Assembly: GCF_020080835.1 (NCBI RefSeq)
Contig: NC_058160.1
Span: 26,151,152-26,215,151 of the forward strand
Direction: 5' to 3'
Length of the DNA stretch: 64,000 bases
DNA from: Cotesia glomerata
Taxonomy: Eukaryota; Arthropoda; Insecta; Hymenoptera; Braconidae
Shown piece after piece: positions 22,788 through 36,885 of the stretch. The position numbers were made by a program, and so were the translations under genes. Numbering within the stretch: the first letter of the stretch is position 1; each line of letters opens with the position of its first letter. The notes beneath the pieces are model-generated. The model was given only the letters and a program-made list of their open reading frames with translations, was not told the origin of the DNA and did no database searches.

Positions 22788-23361
22788 CTAGCTGTTACTC
22801 GCCCGCTCCGTTGGGCGCTTTATAGAATTGCATTTTTTTAGATCTAGACTTGAAATTTAATTAGAGAATTGTTTTGACTTGCACAGATTCCCAATTCTAT
22901 CGAATTAGCATGCACCTTTTATCAATGTAATTATTCTAGCTGATATTCATAGTAACTTTCAATATGCAATTATTATAACATTCCCGTGTCTTTCTTACAA
23001 AAATGAATAATAATTGATATGAAAAAAAAAATTTTTAATGAGCATTGAAAGTTTCAGTTAAAGAAATTGCAGGTCTCATAAGTGAAAAAATCTGCCTAAT
23101 ATATAAGCATAACCAATAGGATTAAAAAATTTATTTTAAACAAATAACAATCGAATAGAATAAATGTAGTTATAATAAAAATTCATTATTTCTAAGTCAA
23201 AAAAGTATAGGTTCCGGATAAGTAATTTCCAACGTATCATATACTAAAACCTTCTCCGTAATACGCTGCATCTTTATGGTATAAGTATTATTCCGATCGG
23301 TTCAATAGTTTTTTACAGTATAACCGAACAAAATAACCGGCTCTCCATTTATTAGTATAGA
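22788..23361 (-). mobile_element. Non-autonomous Helitron (family H3)
   Basis: In minus orientation the 5' end at 23361 is TCTATACTAATAAATGGAG and the 3' end at 22788 is the GC-rich hairpin region GCGCCCAACGGAGCGGGCGA followed by GTAACAGCTAG. Both termini are classic for insect Helitrons. The phrase AACTATTGAACCGATCGGAA after the 5' end is also typical. No Rep/helicase frame is present in its roughly 570 bp. Confidence 0.82.
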
Positions 23362-26300
23362 TTTAACTATACCATTAAAATTAATAGTAAGTTTTAAAAG
23401 TTAAAAGCTTCGACTATATTACCCAAAAATAATTTATAATAAATTTACAATATCAAAATTCAATTTTTCGATCGTCTTGAATTTTTGTTTGGACTAAAAA
23501 AACATTGATGAATGTGTTCAATTTATTTCAGAAAAAAACTTCTAACAATAGATCCAAATCTGAGTAGGCTTAAATTTTCAAAAATAGATATTTTATTATT
23601 ATACAAATATTCCCATTTTATCAAACTTTTTCTATGATAAATATCCATCATCCTCGAATCCTCACTATATTAATTCCATCATCAATAATACAGAAAAAAA
23701 ATAGAAGCAGCTTTTGCGTGATGAAGTAGAGGCAGCTTCTCAAATGATACCCACTGAAATTTATACAGTGTAAATGGTTTTAACGTTTTTTTAAGTAATA
23801 GCAATAACTTAAGCCAGTAATCCGCGAGACAAAAGGATCAACGACAAAAAAAAATAGTTAAATAAACAGCGACATTCTTACATAATAAAAGAGAAATAAC
23901 TGGGGTTTGTTTAATGAGCGCGAGAAAGAAGGACATAGAAAAGTTATAGACAGCCTGACGTAGATGCAGGCTCTTTACTTAGCAGCTGTAGTTTTTGGCC
24001 ATTGTCATCATCACGTATTAGCTACACTAGCTCTTTCTTTCTTTCTTTCTTTCTCTCTTTCCTCTCCACTGTCATTATATCAAGCTCTATACTACTTACA
24101 ATACACGAAGCTACACCAGTACATTCAGCACACAGATTGACTTCTCCCTTCTCTCCTCTCTCTCATCTCAGAGTCAGTCTTTTCACGTGCAAAGCTCACA
24201 ACTATGCTGTTTGCTTTTCTATTGAGTTGAAAACGGATGAGGACGAGCAAATAACGGGTACACGGTATATGGAGCGTGTTGAATATATTTCATTCATGTC
24301 ATAGCACAGTGTAGCGAAAATATATCTAAAAAACCTATCACACATGACATTACTGCTTTTGCTTTACTTGAGGGTCAACTTGGAAAAAACATTTTAACAA
24401 ACGTCCAATGGATGTTAGGTGTATTGAACTATGACTAATTGGTTGAACAAATTAATCAATGTATGTGTAAATATAATATATTTATATTCACATTTTTATT
24501 TTTTTATTATATCATAGTACTTATAAGGGAAAAATTAGTTGGAATTTTTGGTTCAAAAGCCGTAGATATTTCACTGGTGAATTTTAGATTTAGATTTAGA
24601 CTAAGATTTATTCAATTATGCCAAAGCTCAAGTCTGATGGCAAATTATACAAAATACATACTTAACAATTAATACATATTTAATATAAATATACAGGATA
24701 TGACAATTTTATAAATTTATGATGTATTAAATTAGGAAAACATAAAATAATATGACAATTTGTTAATACATTGTAATGTAGTTTTTTGGAGTAAACAAAA
24801 GAAAATACATTAACAATAATTGATTTAATGAGTATATTGATTTAACTGATGAAGAATTTTTGCTTAGATATCGAGATTAAATAAGTGATCAAATATTTTG
24901 TTTTTAAAAACTTCTAAACTTGAAGAATTTATTATATCTGCTGGTAATTCCTCCAATAGGCGTATTGATTAAGCGTATTAATTTTAGTATTTTGATTTAG
25001 AACTTTTTTTAGAAATTGAAACAGATGATTAAATAATCATATTATTTTGAATTTTTAGCATAATTTCATTTGAACTTTATAGAGTACAAAACTTTTTTTT
25101 ACGAAATAAAGGCTCAGTGAAATTTTTTTGACTACTCTGGCGCAAGCTCCACAATTGCTGAACTTGTGACTCTTTTTCTATTGAAGTGAAACAATAATAA
25201 AAATTGATTTCTATTTAAGCTAAATGGATCAATATTTTTTTGAGTTACAGTTCAGACAGTTTAAAGTTTCCATACGATTAAAAATTCGGATTGACGCTCT
25301 CAAATATATGCTATAATTTTATGTAAATATTTTTTATTTTCTGGTCAATATACTCTCAATATTTTATTTTTTTTAAATATGAAAAAAATTCGATGTTTCT
25401 TAGTTTCTAAAAAAAATTATCTCTCTTAAATAAATTGTATTTGATTCAAGAATTTTTTTCTTAAATCAAGTTAACTATTTTTTGAGTGCACTGTCAATGA
25501 GTTCTAATACGGATTAGCGTAGCGAGAATCAACTTTTGATTTAAAAATATTATTAATTTTTCAATAATCAGGATTGAGGTAAGTTCAATCTACTCAATTA
25601 GTTTCTAAGTAAACGTGTAACCGTGTAAAGTAAATCTGTTTAGTACTTTTCAGCTTCTTGTTATCCCTTCAATCATAAAATATCACAAAAAGTGTCTCAA
25701 ATTAAAAGAACCGCTGACTCATTTTCTCTCGATGCACCTGATTTAGAACCCTGTACTTATGAAATCATAAATCGAGGGTAAAATATGTTTGATGGAGGAT
25801 TATCAATGAAGGAAATTGATCTGATTATAACATATTATATTAGTTTACAGAGCTCTAATGAATTTATACGGTTAACACATAAACTTGTCCGTATATAAAT
25901 ACATGTAAGTGTATATATTTATGTCATATAGGTATATATGTTTAGCGAGATGCAATAACAGTGCCACGCGCCAGATGGTTACGCGATAGCCGAGGCTACG
26001 AGTACCGATATTACGACTCAATCACTCCCCATCGATCATGACACATATATTACATTATTACTGTACGGTTTTCAGTTATTACCGTCTGGCCATATCTCGA
26101 TAGACGTTACAGAGAGCAGCTTGTTCATCGGCTTTATACATTTGTATTATATACTCCACATATATGTAATATCTAATTTATAAATATAAAAATATATCTT
26201 CAATGTGGATATGAATTTTTATTGCAAGCATCCGTGGATAGGATAATAAGCAATACAAATACTCTTGTTTAATTTCTGTTTGGTTATTCCATGGTTTTAA

Positions 26301-29300
26301 GATATTTTATATTAATAAGAGCTATTTAAATCTGTCAGTGATAAAATAATACAATTTATACAATTACACTGAGTGAGGATTATGAGACATATTATTTACG
26401 ACAGATGTGAACTCGTGACAGATGAAAGTGGTATTTATATAATGAGGAGCTTCAAGATAAATGCCTGAGAAAAATTGACAAAAGATATTCGGCTGTAATT
26501 TTAGTGACAAGTATAACAACTGGAGGAACTCAGGTGTTGTTTAAACTACAGATAATTAAATTTATTTTATTTAATTAGGACAAATCTAAACACTTATTTA
26601 AATCATTTTTAAATATACTTTTAATTTCCCGCTTTCAAAAAATTTTCTATTATGTTACGGATTTTTTTTCGACTCTATTTAATTTTTCTCTCCATCTAAA
26701 GAATAAAAAGTTGAGATTTACAGCCATGTTCTGATAAAAACTATCTTTTGGAATTACTTAAATGTTCCTAAAAAATTAAAAAATCGTAAAATTCAAAGTT
26801 TTTGTGTTCTCTCTTGTTCTGGCGATTTTTTTTCGACTTTTTAATCATTTTTTTACACTTTAAATATTATATATTAAAATTATAGAGCCGCCTAAAAATA
26901 AACTCAGCCCTTCTGAAAAATGGCGACCATCAAGGATTAAAAAATCGAGAAAAAAAATTCATTGGTAAAAAATTAAAATTATTAGATTTGATGAACTTTT
27001 ACTGAAAAAACTGATTTTAATCACTAAAAAAAATTTAATGTTTGGATAATAATTAAACATCATTAGTGGTATAAATACAGAAAAAAAAATAAATGTAATG
27101 TAGCAATAACAATATAATACCGATAATTGTTATTCTATCTTACAGTCATTATTCCGAATGACACCGTAGAAATTTTATTTTTTTCGGGTGTTTAAAAATT
27201 TTAAATGGTGAGTGGTTAAATAGTAAAATTAAAAATCCATCGATTCAAAGTGACGACTGAGTCACACAAAAGTGAGTGACATTGCGGTTCGGTATTTAAT
27301 TTGTAGCATTCAAATGCTAGTAAAATAGCTTTTTAGTGCATACTAATGTCAAGGGTAAAGTATATAGTATTTTTGTAACAAGTGATATGTAAGTAGTAGA
27401 CCGCTAGGCTGAGGATGAGGACGAAGATGAGGATCCCACGGACTGACCGGACGTGACTTAGTGACTCGGTCTATTCATAGTGACTTAGTGATGCCTTTTA
27501 GGACGATATTTGACTGTTGAATCCCGGTAGCTATTGAGGACAGGTGCGCCACCCTCGTTTATTTATAACTAAGTTAAAATGACGAGGATATAACACGGTT
27601 GTATATACTAACTTTGTCGGAGTATGTGTATAGTGATGCGATCCCTGCAGTTTCATTCATGGATTCCTTATAGTTGTAGTTTTGAGTTCATTCATAAATT
27701 TATGTTCTTTCCTCTCAAACTTCACTAATCCCGTTTTACTATTTTACTATTCTCGTAGCGAGTTTGAGTGTAGGATATTTAGTGCTAGGAGGATAGTGTA
27801 TATTATATTATTCATGTGAAACTGGATTGACAGGATAGTAGTTCATTCTATTTTCCTGGAATATGAAGGGATGTTCATTTTTTGAATTATTATTGATATT
27901 AAAGTAAAAAAATATACATTAAAATTCACAAAAAATGCTTAAAAGCTCATTTCGAAGCACCAAACATATATAAGTTAGAGGTCAAAATGGGAAAATACTG
28001 AAAAGTTTTAAACTTCTCAAGGAAGTTGATCAATTTTGTCGTTTTTTCACGCAGAATAGTCTCAGTTTTTTTGTAGTCATTTAAAAAAATTTTTGAAGAA
28101 AGGGATCAAGGGAAAGGATTACTTATTCAGAGGAAATTTTCTCAAATACGTTTTAAAATGAGTTACCAAGTAATTTTTAAGTTTTTTTAATATTTTGAAC
28201 GAAGAAACTTGTTCTTTAACTAATAATATAAAATTCTTAGAGGAAAATGCTCTTAAAAATACTTTTTTTATCCAGTATATTTTTTCTTTGCATTTTTCAA
28301 ATATATTTTTCAATATTAAAGAGAAACGTCAATCTGAGTAGACATTATCGTTTATTTTTTTCGATCTAATACCTTTTTAATAAAAAGGACCTGAAATAAA
28401 AATAGATAAGATGGATGAGAGACAAATTGGAAGATAATTGTTGGGTCTGGGCAATGCATTTCACTAATATCTGAATAGATGTATTCCATAGAGGGTGTGA
28501 ATAATGAAAATACACTGGGTTTATACCTGAGTTATTTAATTTTTGTAGTGACGTTAAATAACGCAACACGCGGGAGTATCAGCAGGTTTGATATTGTATT
28601 GTATTATTATTATATTTATGATAATAATAATAATAAACAAAAGAGAGGGGAAAGAAAGAAGTTAGTGCCCCCCATCGGTGTATAAGAATGATCATCACAT
28701 GGGTCTACTCTTTGTCGCCCTCTTACTTTTATCCTTGGAAGAAATAAAACTCAAAGTCGTAAGAGCCAGATGATTAATAACCAGCCGACAGTTTGTTGAA
28801 GCGGGCGGCCAATAAACGGGATAAAAATACTCGTGAAAAATAGCGCGCTCATTAGGGGTACAGTCACATCTGTGACTGGCTCAGCTTCTGCCGGTCGGCA
28901 TACTCCTGTCCTTACTCTTCGCTAAAGCATGACTCCAGTCTTCATATAATACCAGAAAAGTACAAGCAATAGTGAGTGGGAGCGAGCGAATATATAAGAG
29001 AGATTATGCTCAAGAGCACGAACAAGTATATATTGTTATAAGTTATAAGAGAGAAAAGAAAGCTGAGCCCAGACCGCCCGGACTCGAAGTAGTAAACTGA
29101 CGACCCGGGAACTACTGCTGCTACTGTACGCAAGGATCGAGGACCAAGGAGTTGAAGTAGAGGGTACTCGTCCTGTCCTGTACTTTCATCCTGCTCTGAT
29201 TTATTAAAGTAATCACAGATTATTTTAATATTCCAATGGGTACGTTTCCCATTCGTTCGGTGTCTTCCAAACGTGCGCTACTCCGCTAGTATGCTGCTCT

Positions 29301-29698
29301 CTACTCCTCCGCATGGTAATGGATCCACCTTGCATTTTTATTGCCATTAAATATATCCGAGACAGACTACAAACTTGGGATTTTATTTTTTCAATTTGTT
29401 ATTTTCACGATAGCTAGAATCGAACCAGCTTAATTTATTTAACAAGGCAAGTTTTTTTGAGGTGTGTAATTTTTTTTGAAGTTATACTTCTTTTGGCGCG
29501 TTAGGCAAAAATGATGAGGGTAAATTTTTACGATGCGCGCGCACACCGTCACGAAAAACTGACACCCTGAAGTTAGTTACTCAACATTTTAGTTTTTTAA
29601 AAAAAAGTTACCAACACAATAAAAATAAGTACATCTACGTATGTTTGCGTGAGAACTGGCAACTGTATTCACGATATTTCATATTAGTATATATTTTT
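23362..29698. other. Gene desert segment with balanced-composition islands
   Basis: No coding exon is supported. Islands less AT-rich than the flanks lie at about 23930-24300 (with a TTTC repeat near 24033-24055), 25960-26130 (including GCGCCAGATGGTTACGCGATAG, cited as the GCGCCAGATGG motif), 27390-27570 and 28680-29350. The 28.7-29.3 kb island is the longest. The rest is AT-rich, with simple homopolymer runs. The islands may be regulatory modules of a neighbouring developmental gene. Confidence 0.4.
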
Positions 29699-30436
29699 AA
29701 CTTCCCGCTAAAAAAATTAAAAATTTTTAATAATGGAAAGTTATTGATTTCGGTCCGATTTTCAAAAGTCGAGTTTTCATCGGATGTCCACGTTTTAAGG
29801 TCCCAGGAAGCCATTCTGATTATTCCCGCCGAGGTGTCCGGCCGTGTGTGTGTGTCAATAAATTTTTGTCGTACGGTTTCTCAAAAACGAATCAACCGAT
29901 TGAGTTCTATGATACGTCATTCAAAAGGGTCTATCAAAACGTAGATCTGATTAGAATTAAGAGTTAATTTATCAAGCCATTCCGAAGAAATTAAAAAAAA
30001 AATTTGAATTTTTATGTTTTTTAAAAATAACTCCAAAGTGTGCGAAAAAATCATAACAAAACTATGTATATGTTTTTTGTTCTTAAAAAACTGCGTTGAA
30101 TGTTTTTTTGAAAATAAAAATCGAACGACGCATTCAAAAGTTATAGTTCTTTAAAAATTCGTAAAATTTTGTTTTTCGGTATTTTTTTATGATATCTTCG
30201 AGATCTCTCAACCAATCAATATAAACCTGTACATTTTCTTATTGTGCTTTAAAAACTGCGTCGAATGCTTTTTTAAAAAAGAAAATCGAACAACACATTC
30301 AAAAGTCATCGTCGATTAATACATATGAGCTCTTCGAGCTCAAAATGTGAAAAACTGTGCTTTGAGCTTGAAAAGCTCAAATATTAATCAAAAAACACAT
30401 TTTAAGGTGCTTGAAATGCAAACTTAGCAGGAAGTT
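29699..30436. repeat. Dispersed repeat, family G, copy 2
   Basis: The left end is AACTTCCCGCTAAAAAAATT and the right end near 30430 is AGCAGGAAGTT; these are inverted relatives. Inside: GTCGAGTTTTCATCGGATG, a short GTGTGTGTGT run, and GAGCTCTTCGAGCTC hairpins at about 30328-30375. The same order of parts appears at 62548-63345 on the opposite strand. No intact protein is readable. Confidence 0.7.
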
Positions 30437-31069
30437 CTAGGGTTGGGCTGCACGCTCAACCGATTTCCAGATTTCTTTAATTATGTAGAAATAATTTTTT
30501 TATGATATTTAAATAAACTTTATTTAACTAGATAATGCGTTATAATAAAACTTTCAATGTATTGAATACCTTTTTTTCTATTATAAGTGTCGTTTTTTCT
30601 ACAAACGTAGGATAACGCGATAGATAAAATATTTAGAAAGATTTTTATCTTGTTACGCCAAAGAAGTATAACTTCTAACGTGCGTACATAAGTACACACA
30701 CACTTTTTTTTTTGGCAATATGTGCACTAAGATAATCAATAAGGCAGTAAATGTGAAGATTAACTCTGCTGACCGACGCCGACGCTGATTAACGTTGGCA
30801 TGTATATGGTGATACAGACATTTGCATCCTAACAGCCATGCGCGATTCACAAAATTTACCTGTTGTATCTACTGACAAGGAGTTTTAATTCCCTGATAAT
30901 ATTGTGTTTATAATTATGATTATGAATATTACTTAATGTTGAAAATATTATTTATTGATTTTTCCGAAAATTTACTTGAGATATTCAATTTCAAAATTTA
31001 TAATAATTGATATTTCTTAGATAAAAAAAAAAAGTTTACTTTGAAAATTTTTTATCCTACACTGATAGA
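30437..31069. other. AT-rich unassigned DNA
   Basis: No gene or repeat family recognised. A short balanced stretch at about 30740-30850 contains CTGCTGACCGACGCCGACG. Confidence 0.4.
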
Positions 31070-31330
31070 AGGATTTATTTGTATTAAAAAATATTTGTTA
31101 ATAGTTAACAAATCATTTATTAGAGACCACTTTTTAGTATTAAACAAATATTTCTTAGTATTTAAAATGATTTATTTGTATTTAATAAAGCTGATATTCA
31201 TTTATTAAATAATAATAAATCTTTTTAAACACTAATAAATATTTGTTAAGGACTAAAAAGTGGATTCTAATAAATGATTTGTTAAATATTAACAAATATT
31301 TTTAACTATAAACAAATCCTTCTATCAGTG
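31070..31330. mobile_element. Palindromic MITE, CACTGATAGAAGG ends
   Basis: Inverted ends CACTGATAGAAGGATTTATT and AAACAAATCCTTCTATCAGTG bracket 261 bp and are directly flanked by TA on both sides. Nearly the whole element is self-complementary (TATTTGTTAATAGTTAACAA and its partners). A TA duplication suggests mobilisation by a Tc1/mariner-like transposase. The larger relative is at 56955-57477. Confidence 0.8.
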
Positions 31331-34300
31331 TAACTATTGAGATCCAACATAAACATAAGATGTAAAGATTTCAGAGGGAATACGGATCAATGAACGGAAT
31401 GCTACTGCATTTTGGGTCGCAACATTTCGCTGTATTTTCTCAGCTTCTTCAGGCTGGAAACAAAATATAAATATACACATTTATACAATATTCAAAATTA
31501 TACATAGTAATTATACAATGTTAAAATTCAAACAATAATATTCAATATTACCTCTAAATATTAAGAAATTTTTAAAGATTCAATTTATACACTCAGAAAA
31601 AAAAATTTTTTTTTTCAAATCATATAATGTTAGCCGACTTCCATCATCACTAATGATAATTTAATAATACTTTAGTGTAAACAATTTTCCATGTTGGAAT
31701 TTTTTAAACAACTTTTATGATACCATAAATCGTTGCCATGATGGACGTTTCCAAAGACCGGTTCTTAATATATTCAAAGGAAATGAACAAATAAAAAATG
31801 AAAACCATTAGCAAGTATCTCAATGCAAGGGTTTATTTGTCGACCATAAATCGTCATAATGCACCCTATTGCACGCGGTATAGAGTCTTATATTAGGTAG
31901 AAGGTAGAATAGAATAATACACACGGCAAAAAGAGACTAGCTCGTCATAAGCTGTATATACATAACAATGATAGTTACATTATATAGGAATACTTTTTCG
32001 TATTTGTATATCTGTAATTGTGGATGTATTTCTGACTAGCTCGTCTCATTTCTTTCATAAGTTAAAAATCAGTGAATGAATCAATGCATCAATGGTAGAC
32101 TAAGACGAAAGTATTTCCGGCCGACGTTTATATTATTGTAGGAGGAGCTTACACCGAATTCGAATGGACAAAGAAAAGTTTAAGCCGGGTTTAACTTGTG
32201 TATAGTATTTATTATTATATTGACCATTCATATATTCACCACTGAGTTATTTTATTTGGTGTCTTTTTAGATTATGTCTATTTGTATTCAGTTAAAGATA
32301 TTTCAGTTGTGATCGCTGTTATACATTAACACTCTAAGTAGTTAGTATTATATGTATATATATTGTATGTTGTATAACAATATTCTGCTATGCTGTTCTG
32401 TACCGGAAAAAGTACATAAATAAACGATGTGAAAAGTGTCATTTAAAAAAACTATTAATTTAATATTTAATAATAAAATAACTAAGCAGTGACTTATTTA
32501 TCCGTTTTCCATGTTATATAATTTATATTAGATGTAGACCACACATTCATTAACACAGTAGGGCATTCGTCCCACGCAGGAGATCTTCAGCCTTTGTTGA
32601 TGTTAGGAAGAAAAATGTTAATATAATAAAAGTTAAAATGAAATAAAAATAAACACAGAAAACAGAATTGAAATAGAAAATAGAATGAGCCAGTTTGTAA
32701 AAAGTTTTGAACTAACACAGACACCTGTAAAACGGCTTGCCGAAGTGAAAATTCATCTGATATTCTTGTATTGAGTTTGTTGTCAACTGTGAGAAAGAGA
32801 AAGAGAGAAGTGGAATTCTGTCCAGCAGTGGCTGATGTTATTTTAGACAACAACCCCCGAAGACATTGCTCCAAACTGACACGGATACCAATGTTGTGTC
32901 CTCGTTCTTGTCTCGTTTAGTTCTTTTTATATTTTTACTGTGTTTGCTCAACAAACATATTCTGTGGCATTGATTATATTACGAGATGCTATAAAAAATA
33001 CTTCCTTTTCGGTAGTCTTTGTTTATCTGCTGCAGGCTGGCATGCTATGTAAATATCTTTGGCTTTGATAAAAAAATTTTCATAATTATGGAAAACTGGG
33101 TTGAATGTTGAAAAATACTAATTTTAAGACTGAAATTTAGTGAATTTACTTTGTTGAGATATTTTAAATTTATTAATCTGAATTCGAACTTTGATCGACC
33201 ATTCAAAGTATTTTTAATTCTTTTTCCATTAGAATGATCTATTCTAATATTTCTTGCAATTTTTTTAAATTTTACTTTTTTTTCCAGCTAGTTTTGTTCC
33301 ATGTTCGCTGTCCAAAGGAAAGACGATGTCCATAAAACCGATAAGAATTAATCAAAGAAGATTACTCATTTTTTATCATAGAACCAGAAGAAAAAAGCAT
33401 TTAATCCTCGAATGTAATGTCTGGGTCGCTGGAGCACCGCGGTATTGCAGCGCCTAATCATGCAGTAAAGAAGATGGATATATGAAGGTATTGTAAAATA
33501 ACGTCATGCGTTTTGCTTTATTGCCTCGGGAATCCAATAAAAGTCCCAATAATAATGCCGGATGTTTTCCCGATGCACCATATTTGATTTACTGTCGGCC
33601 ATTTTGTGATCACATATCTGCCTCGTAAATCTCGACGCAGTGGCGCCACCGCATAAAAATATCAAACGTCGATGCGCGCCGGGTTTCAACCCCAATCCTA
33701 TGTAAAATATAGCCTCGCGATTCCGCGCGTTTAGCTTTTTCTCCTTTTCCGTTTCTCCTGATCTTTCTCTGGTCCTCTGAGTTACCGGGTAGCTCCCTCT
33801 CTTTCCTTCTGTCTCCATTTTTATCATTCTACCCTCCTCATTTTAACGTGTTCCAACCCACTTGTACATAGATACATCCACACACAAATCCAGTTATTTT
33901 TATCGTTTTTTATCCTGTGAAATAACACCGCGTGCATTTCTTATCCGCGTATGACAGTGTAATTAATCAAAAAACAGCAATTCTATGGGCAATATCGTAA
34001 GTTTATTGAAAATGATGGCTCACTAGCATTTATATTTCGTAAATACTCTGCTGGATAAAGAGTTAAATTATCCTCAGAAGCTGGGTAACTGTATTCTATG
34101 TTTTCCAAGGGTGTCTGAATGAGGCAGTATATCGTGGTTATTGTCCATTATAAGCGCACGGCGGCCATCCACGCCACAAACTTACTTTATGATATTGCTG
34201 ACTGCGTGCTGGAGCTTTTGCTTCTCAGCTATTATCTTTCTTGGCTTTCTTCATCCCAAGACTATCGTATTTTTCTTTTCAAGAAAGCTATACCTATGTA

Positions 34301-36812
34301 TGTGAGTATTTGGAACGGTATGTGAGGTTATTTAGACAGTACATAAAGAATATAGTATCTTGATTTGATATCACGTGTATATATATCAGAACAAATGACT
34401 AAATCTAACCTGTGTGTCATTTGGAATAAAATTTTGTAGCAAATGCAGGAGCAATTGGTAAATCTTTTAATGGAAGCGTTGATTGGTACACAATGATTGG
34501 ATACATGGGCGACATCCGGACGCCAAAAGCTCGTTAGTGGATTGTATGCCGGGTATCTGCTGGCCACCGGCACCATTACAACCACTGGTACTGGTACGCT
34601 TGAAACTAAACTCGTGAAAGCGTCATTGTTGTGTAAATGAAACAAAAGCCTCATTTATCTCCGGGTGTTGTTGGATTGAAATTAATTGAACCGTTGGCAA
34701 ATGAACAGAATTGTAATAGAATAGAATTGAATTCAGAGGTTTTATCTCTGCTACTAGAAGAGTTGATGTTACCAAGCGTATATACAAATATAAATTTGTT
34801 AGTCGTTTGTATAAAATCAGAAAAATAAAAAAATGGGAATAGGAAGATACTATATTGCTGTGGCAGAAAATAAATCGCATGGTTATACGGCTATAAGTTT
34901 TATGTTCCAAAAAAAAATTCATAAAAATATTATTTAAATTCAATCCGTTGAAAAATTATGTGTAGGTATATCAAGCCAAATATGAAACAATAGGACATCT
35001 TAAAAATTATATATAAACATGTAAGGCTGCATCAAAAAATATTTTTATGGGTATCTAATCTAATTGATAAATTACCTCCATGAAATTTATTCAAACTCTT
35101 CTCATCAACAATTGAATTCAAATATACTATGCAAATAAAGTTCCTCTAGTAGCGTAATTCCCAAATTATTTTCACCAGGGATAATATATTATATCTCCAT
35201 CGAAAGGGATACAACGATGAGCAAAATGATGATGCAGCATCGGACGAAATGAAATTAAATGGAATATATATACGTGAAATGACGAAATGAGTCTCGCGGC
35301 GCGCCGAATAACGACCAATTAGATAACAAAACGTCAAACAATAAAACCCGTCATGTTTATACCAAAGGGGATAAAACTCGGGGCATTTCTATTCGCCGTT
35401 TCTCCGCTTCTGCTTCTGTCCTGCTTTTGCTGCTGGTGATATATATATATCTAGCATACATATATGATACTGATGCTGATGCTGATGCTGAGGCCAAGTG
35501 CTATAAACTATCCGTTATATACGGATATGGATGGAAATAATGTGGCCGGTGGTATTCGCGTGAACCCCGCATCAGACTTTAAAGTATCGTATCCTATAGT
35601 TTTGTATACATTCATATACATACATGTAAAAGTGCGGATGTGGAAGAGCAGATCGGAATGGCACGGCATGTATAAGCCTGGTGGAGATAAGCTCGCTCGT
35701 GTCCCATCGAGATGGGATATTTTTGCGGGAGGAGATACACTTTTTAGTCTAAAATCCAATGTGTGTCCCAGCTTTAAAGTTTTAACGTATAGTAATGACA
35801 GTATTTTCTAACACGCGTGTTAGATGTTATCGAAGCTAACCCGCCGACCGATATCGCCTATGAGAGACGAAGGGGCGGATAACGAGCAGAAATAAAGAGA
35901 GAAAGCGAGGTATCTAACCATGATAAAGCAAGTTCTGTGGGTGCGTTTAAGCAGTACGTATAATATGAGCTTTCAGTGTTGCCGAAGTGAGAAAGCAATC
36001 TGCACCCTATAGAGACTCTTTTGGAGTATCGGGATCGGGGGTTGAAAAGAAAGTTAGAAAAGGAAGCTGGAAGCTACTGCCTCAGTACGCTTTTACAGTA
36101 TTAGAGTGTACTGACGGCCCCCATCGACCACCCTGTACTGGTTGACTTGGGGATCAGAACGGTTAATTGGCTTGACAGATAGAGAAGAAGAGGGTGCGAG
36201 AGAAGTTGTCGCTTAGTAACATTACGCCACGATGAAACTGATATGCGTTACTTACTTTATCCCCTTTAATATTATTCTCATCTTATTCTCTCACGCCTTA
36301 AGTTATTATTGCTATAAATGCTTTATTATAATTTTATATTGATTCATTTACACACTGAATTTAACTACCCGCTTCGAGTACATTCAGTTTTAATGTGCAG
36401 TGTAATTTATTTCAGTAACGTGTTTTTAAGATTTTACTACTCTTATATCTTAGATATTCATTTAACTGGGTTGTTAAAAGTTTTTGCGATTAAGTTCGGT
36501 GTCTTGTAACTGATAATTTATTTGAAATTTTTTATTGTTAATCATTTTATTTTTGAGATGTATTTATATCGGTTTGTTTTCATCACAAACTAGAAACAAA
36601 TCCTAGAGGATTTTAATTATTTTAATGAGAAATCAGAAGTTAGTTTAATAGAAAGCAACGTTTTCGAGCTTTAAAAACTTGTTGAACAAAGTTTAAAAGC
36701 TTTTACTACTAAAAAGGTTGTTAAGCTCTTTTCACCGTTATCTCTTCCATTAATTAACTTCTGAAAAATTTTAGCGCTGTCTTAAAGGCCTTAACTTGTT
36801 CAGACTTTATAC
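31331..36812. other. Gene desert segment with balanced-composition islands
   Basis: No coding exon is supported. A minus frame at 33504-33827 is long but looks like translated simple and charged sequence and matches nothing I know. Islands of more even composition are at about 32080-32180, 33395-33970, 34100-34330, 35260-36290. The 35.3-36.3 kb island includes a (CTGATG)n run near 35470 and GGCGCGCCG near 35300. The rest is AT-rich. Confidence 0.4.
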
Positions 36813-36885
36813 AAAAAAAACTACTTGATTAAAGCAAAATATTCTTTTAAGAAAATTTCTTTTAATCAAGTAGTTTTTTTCAGTG
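36813..36885. mobile_element. Short hairpin MITE, AAAAAACTACTTGATTAAA arms
   Basis: AAAAAAACTACTTGATTAAA at the left is matched by TTTAATCAAGTAGTTTTTTT at the right, with a loop of about 26 bases. It ends in CAGTG. A longer relative with CACTGAAAAAAACTAC lies at 53445-53748. Confidence 0.65.

Noticed and set aside
29405..29440. GCTGGTTCGATTCTAGC (minus), a well-paired T-arm-like stem
   Set aside because: No A box, anticodon stem or acceptor stem can be placed at the right distances.
33504..33827. Minus-strand frame of 107 codons
   Set aside because: Charged low-complexity start and no recognisable domain; neighbouring frames are similar; no promoter or splice pattern.
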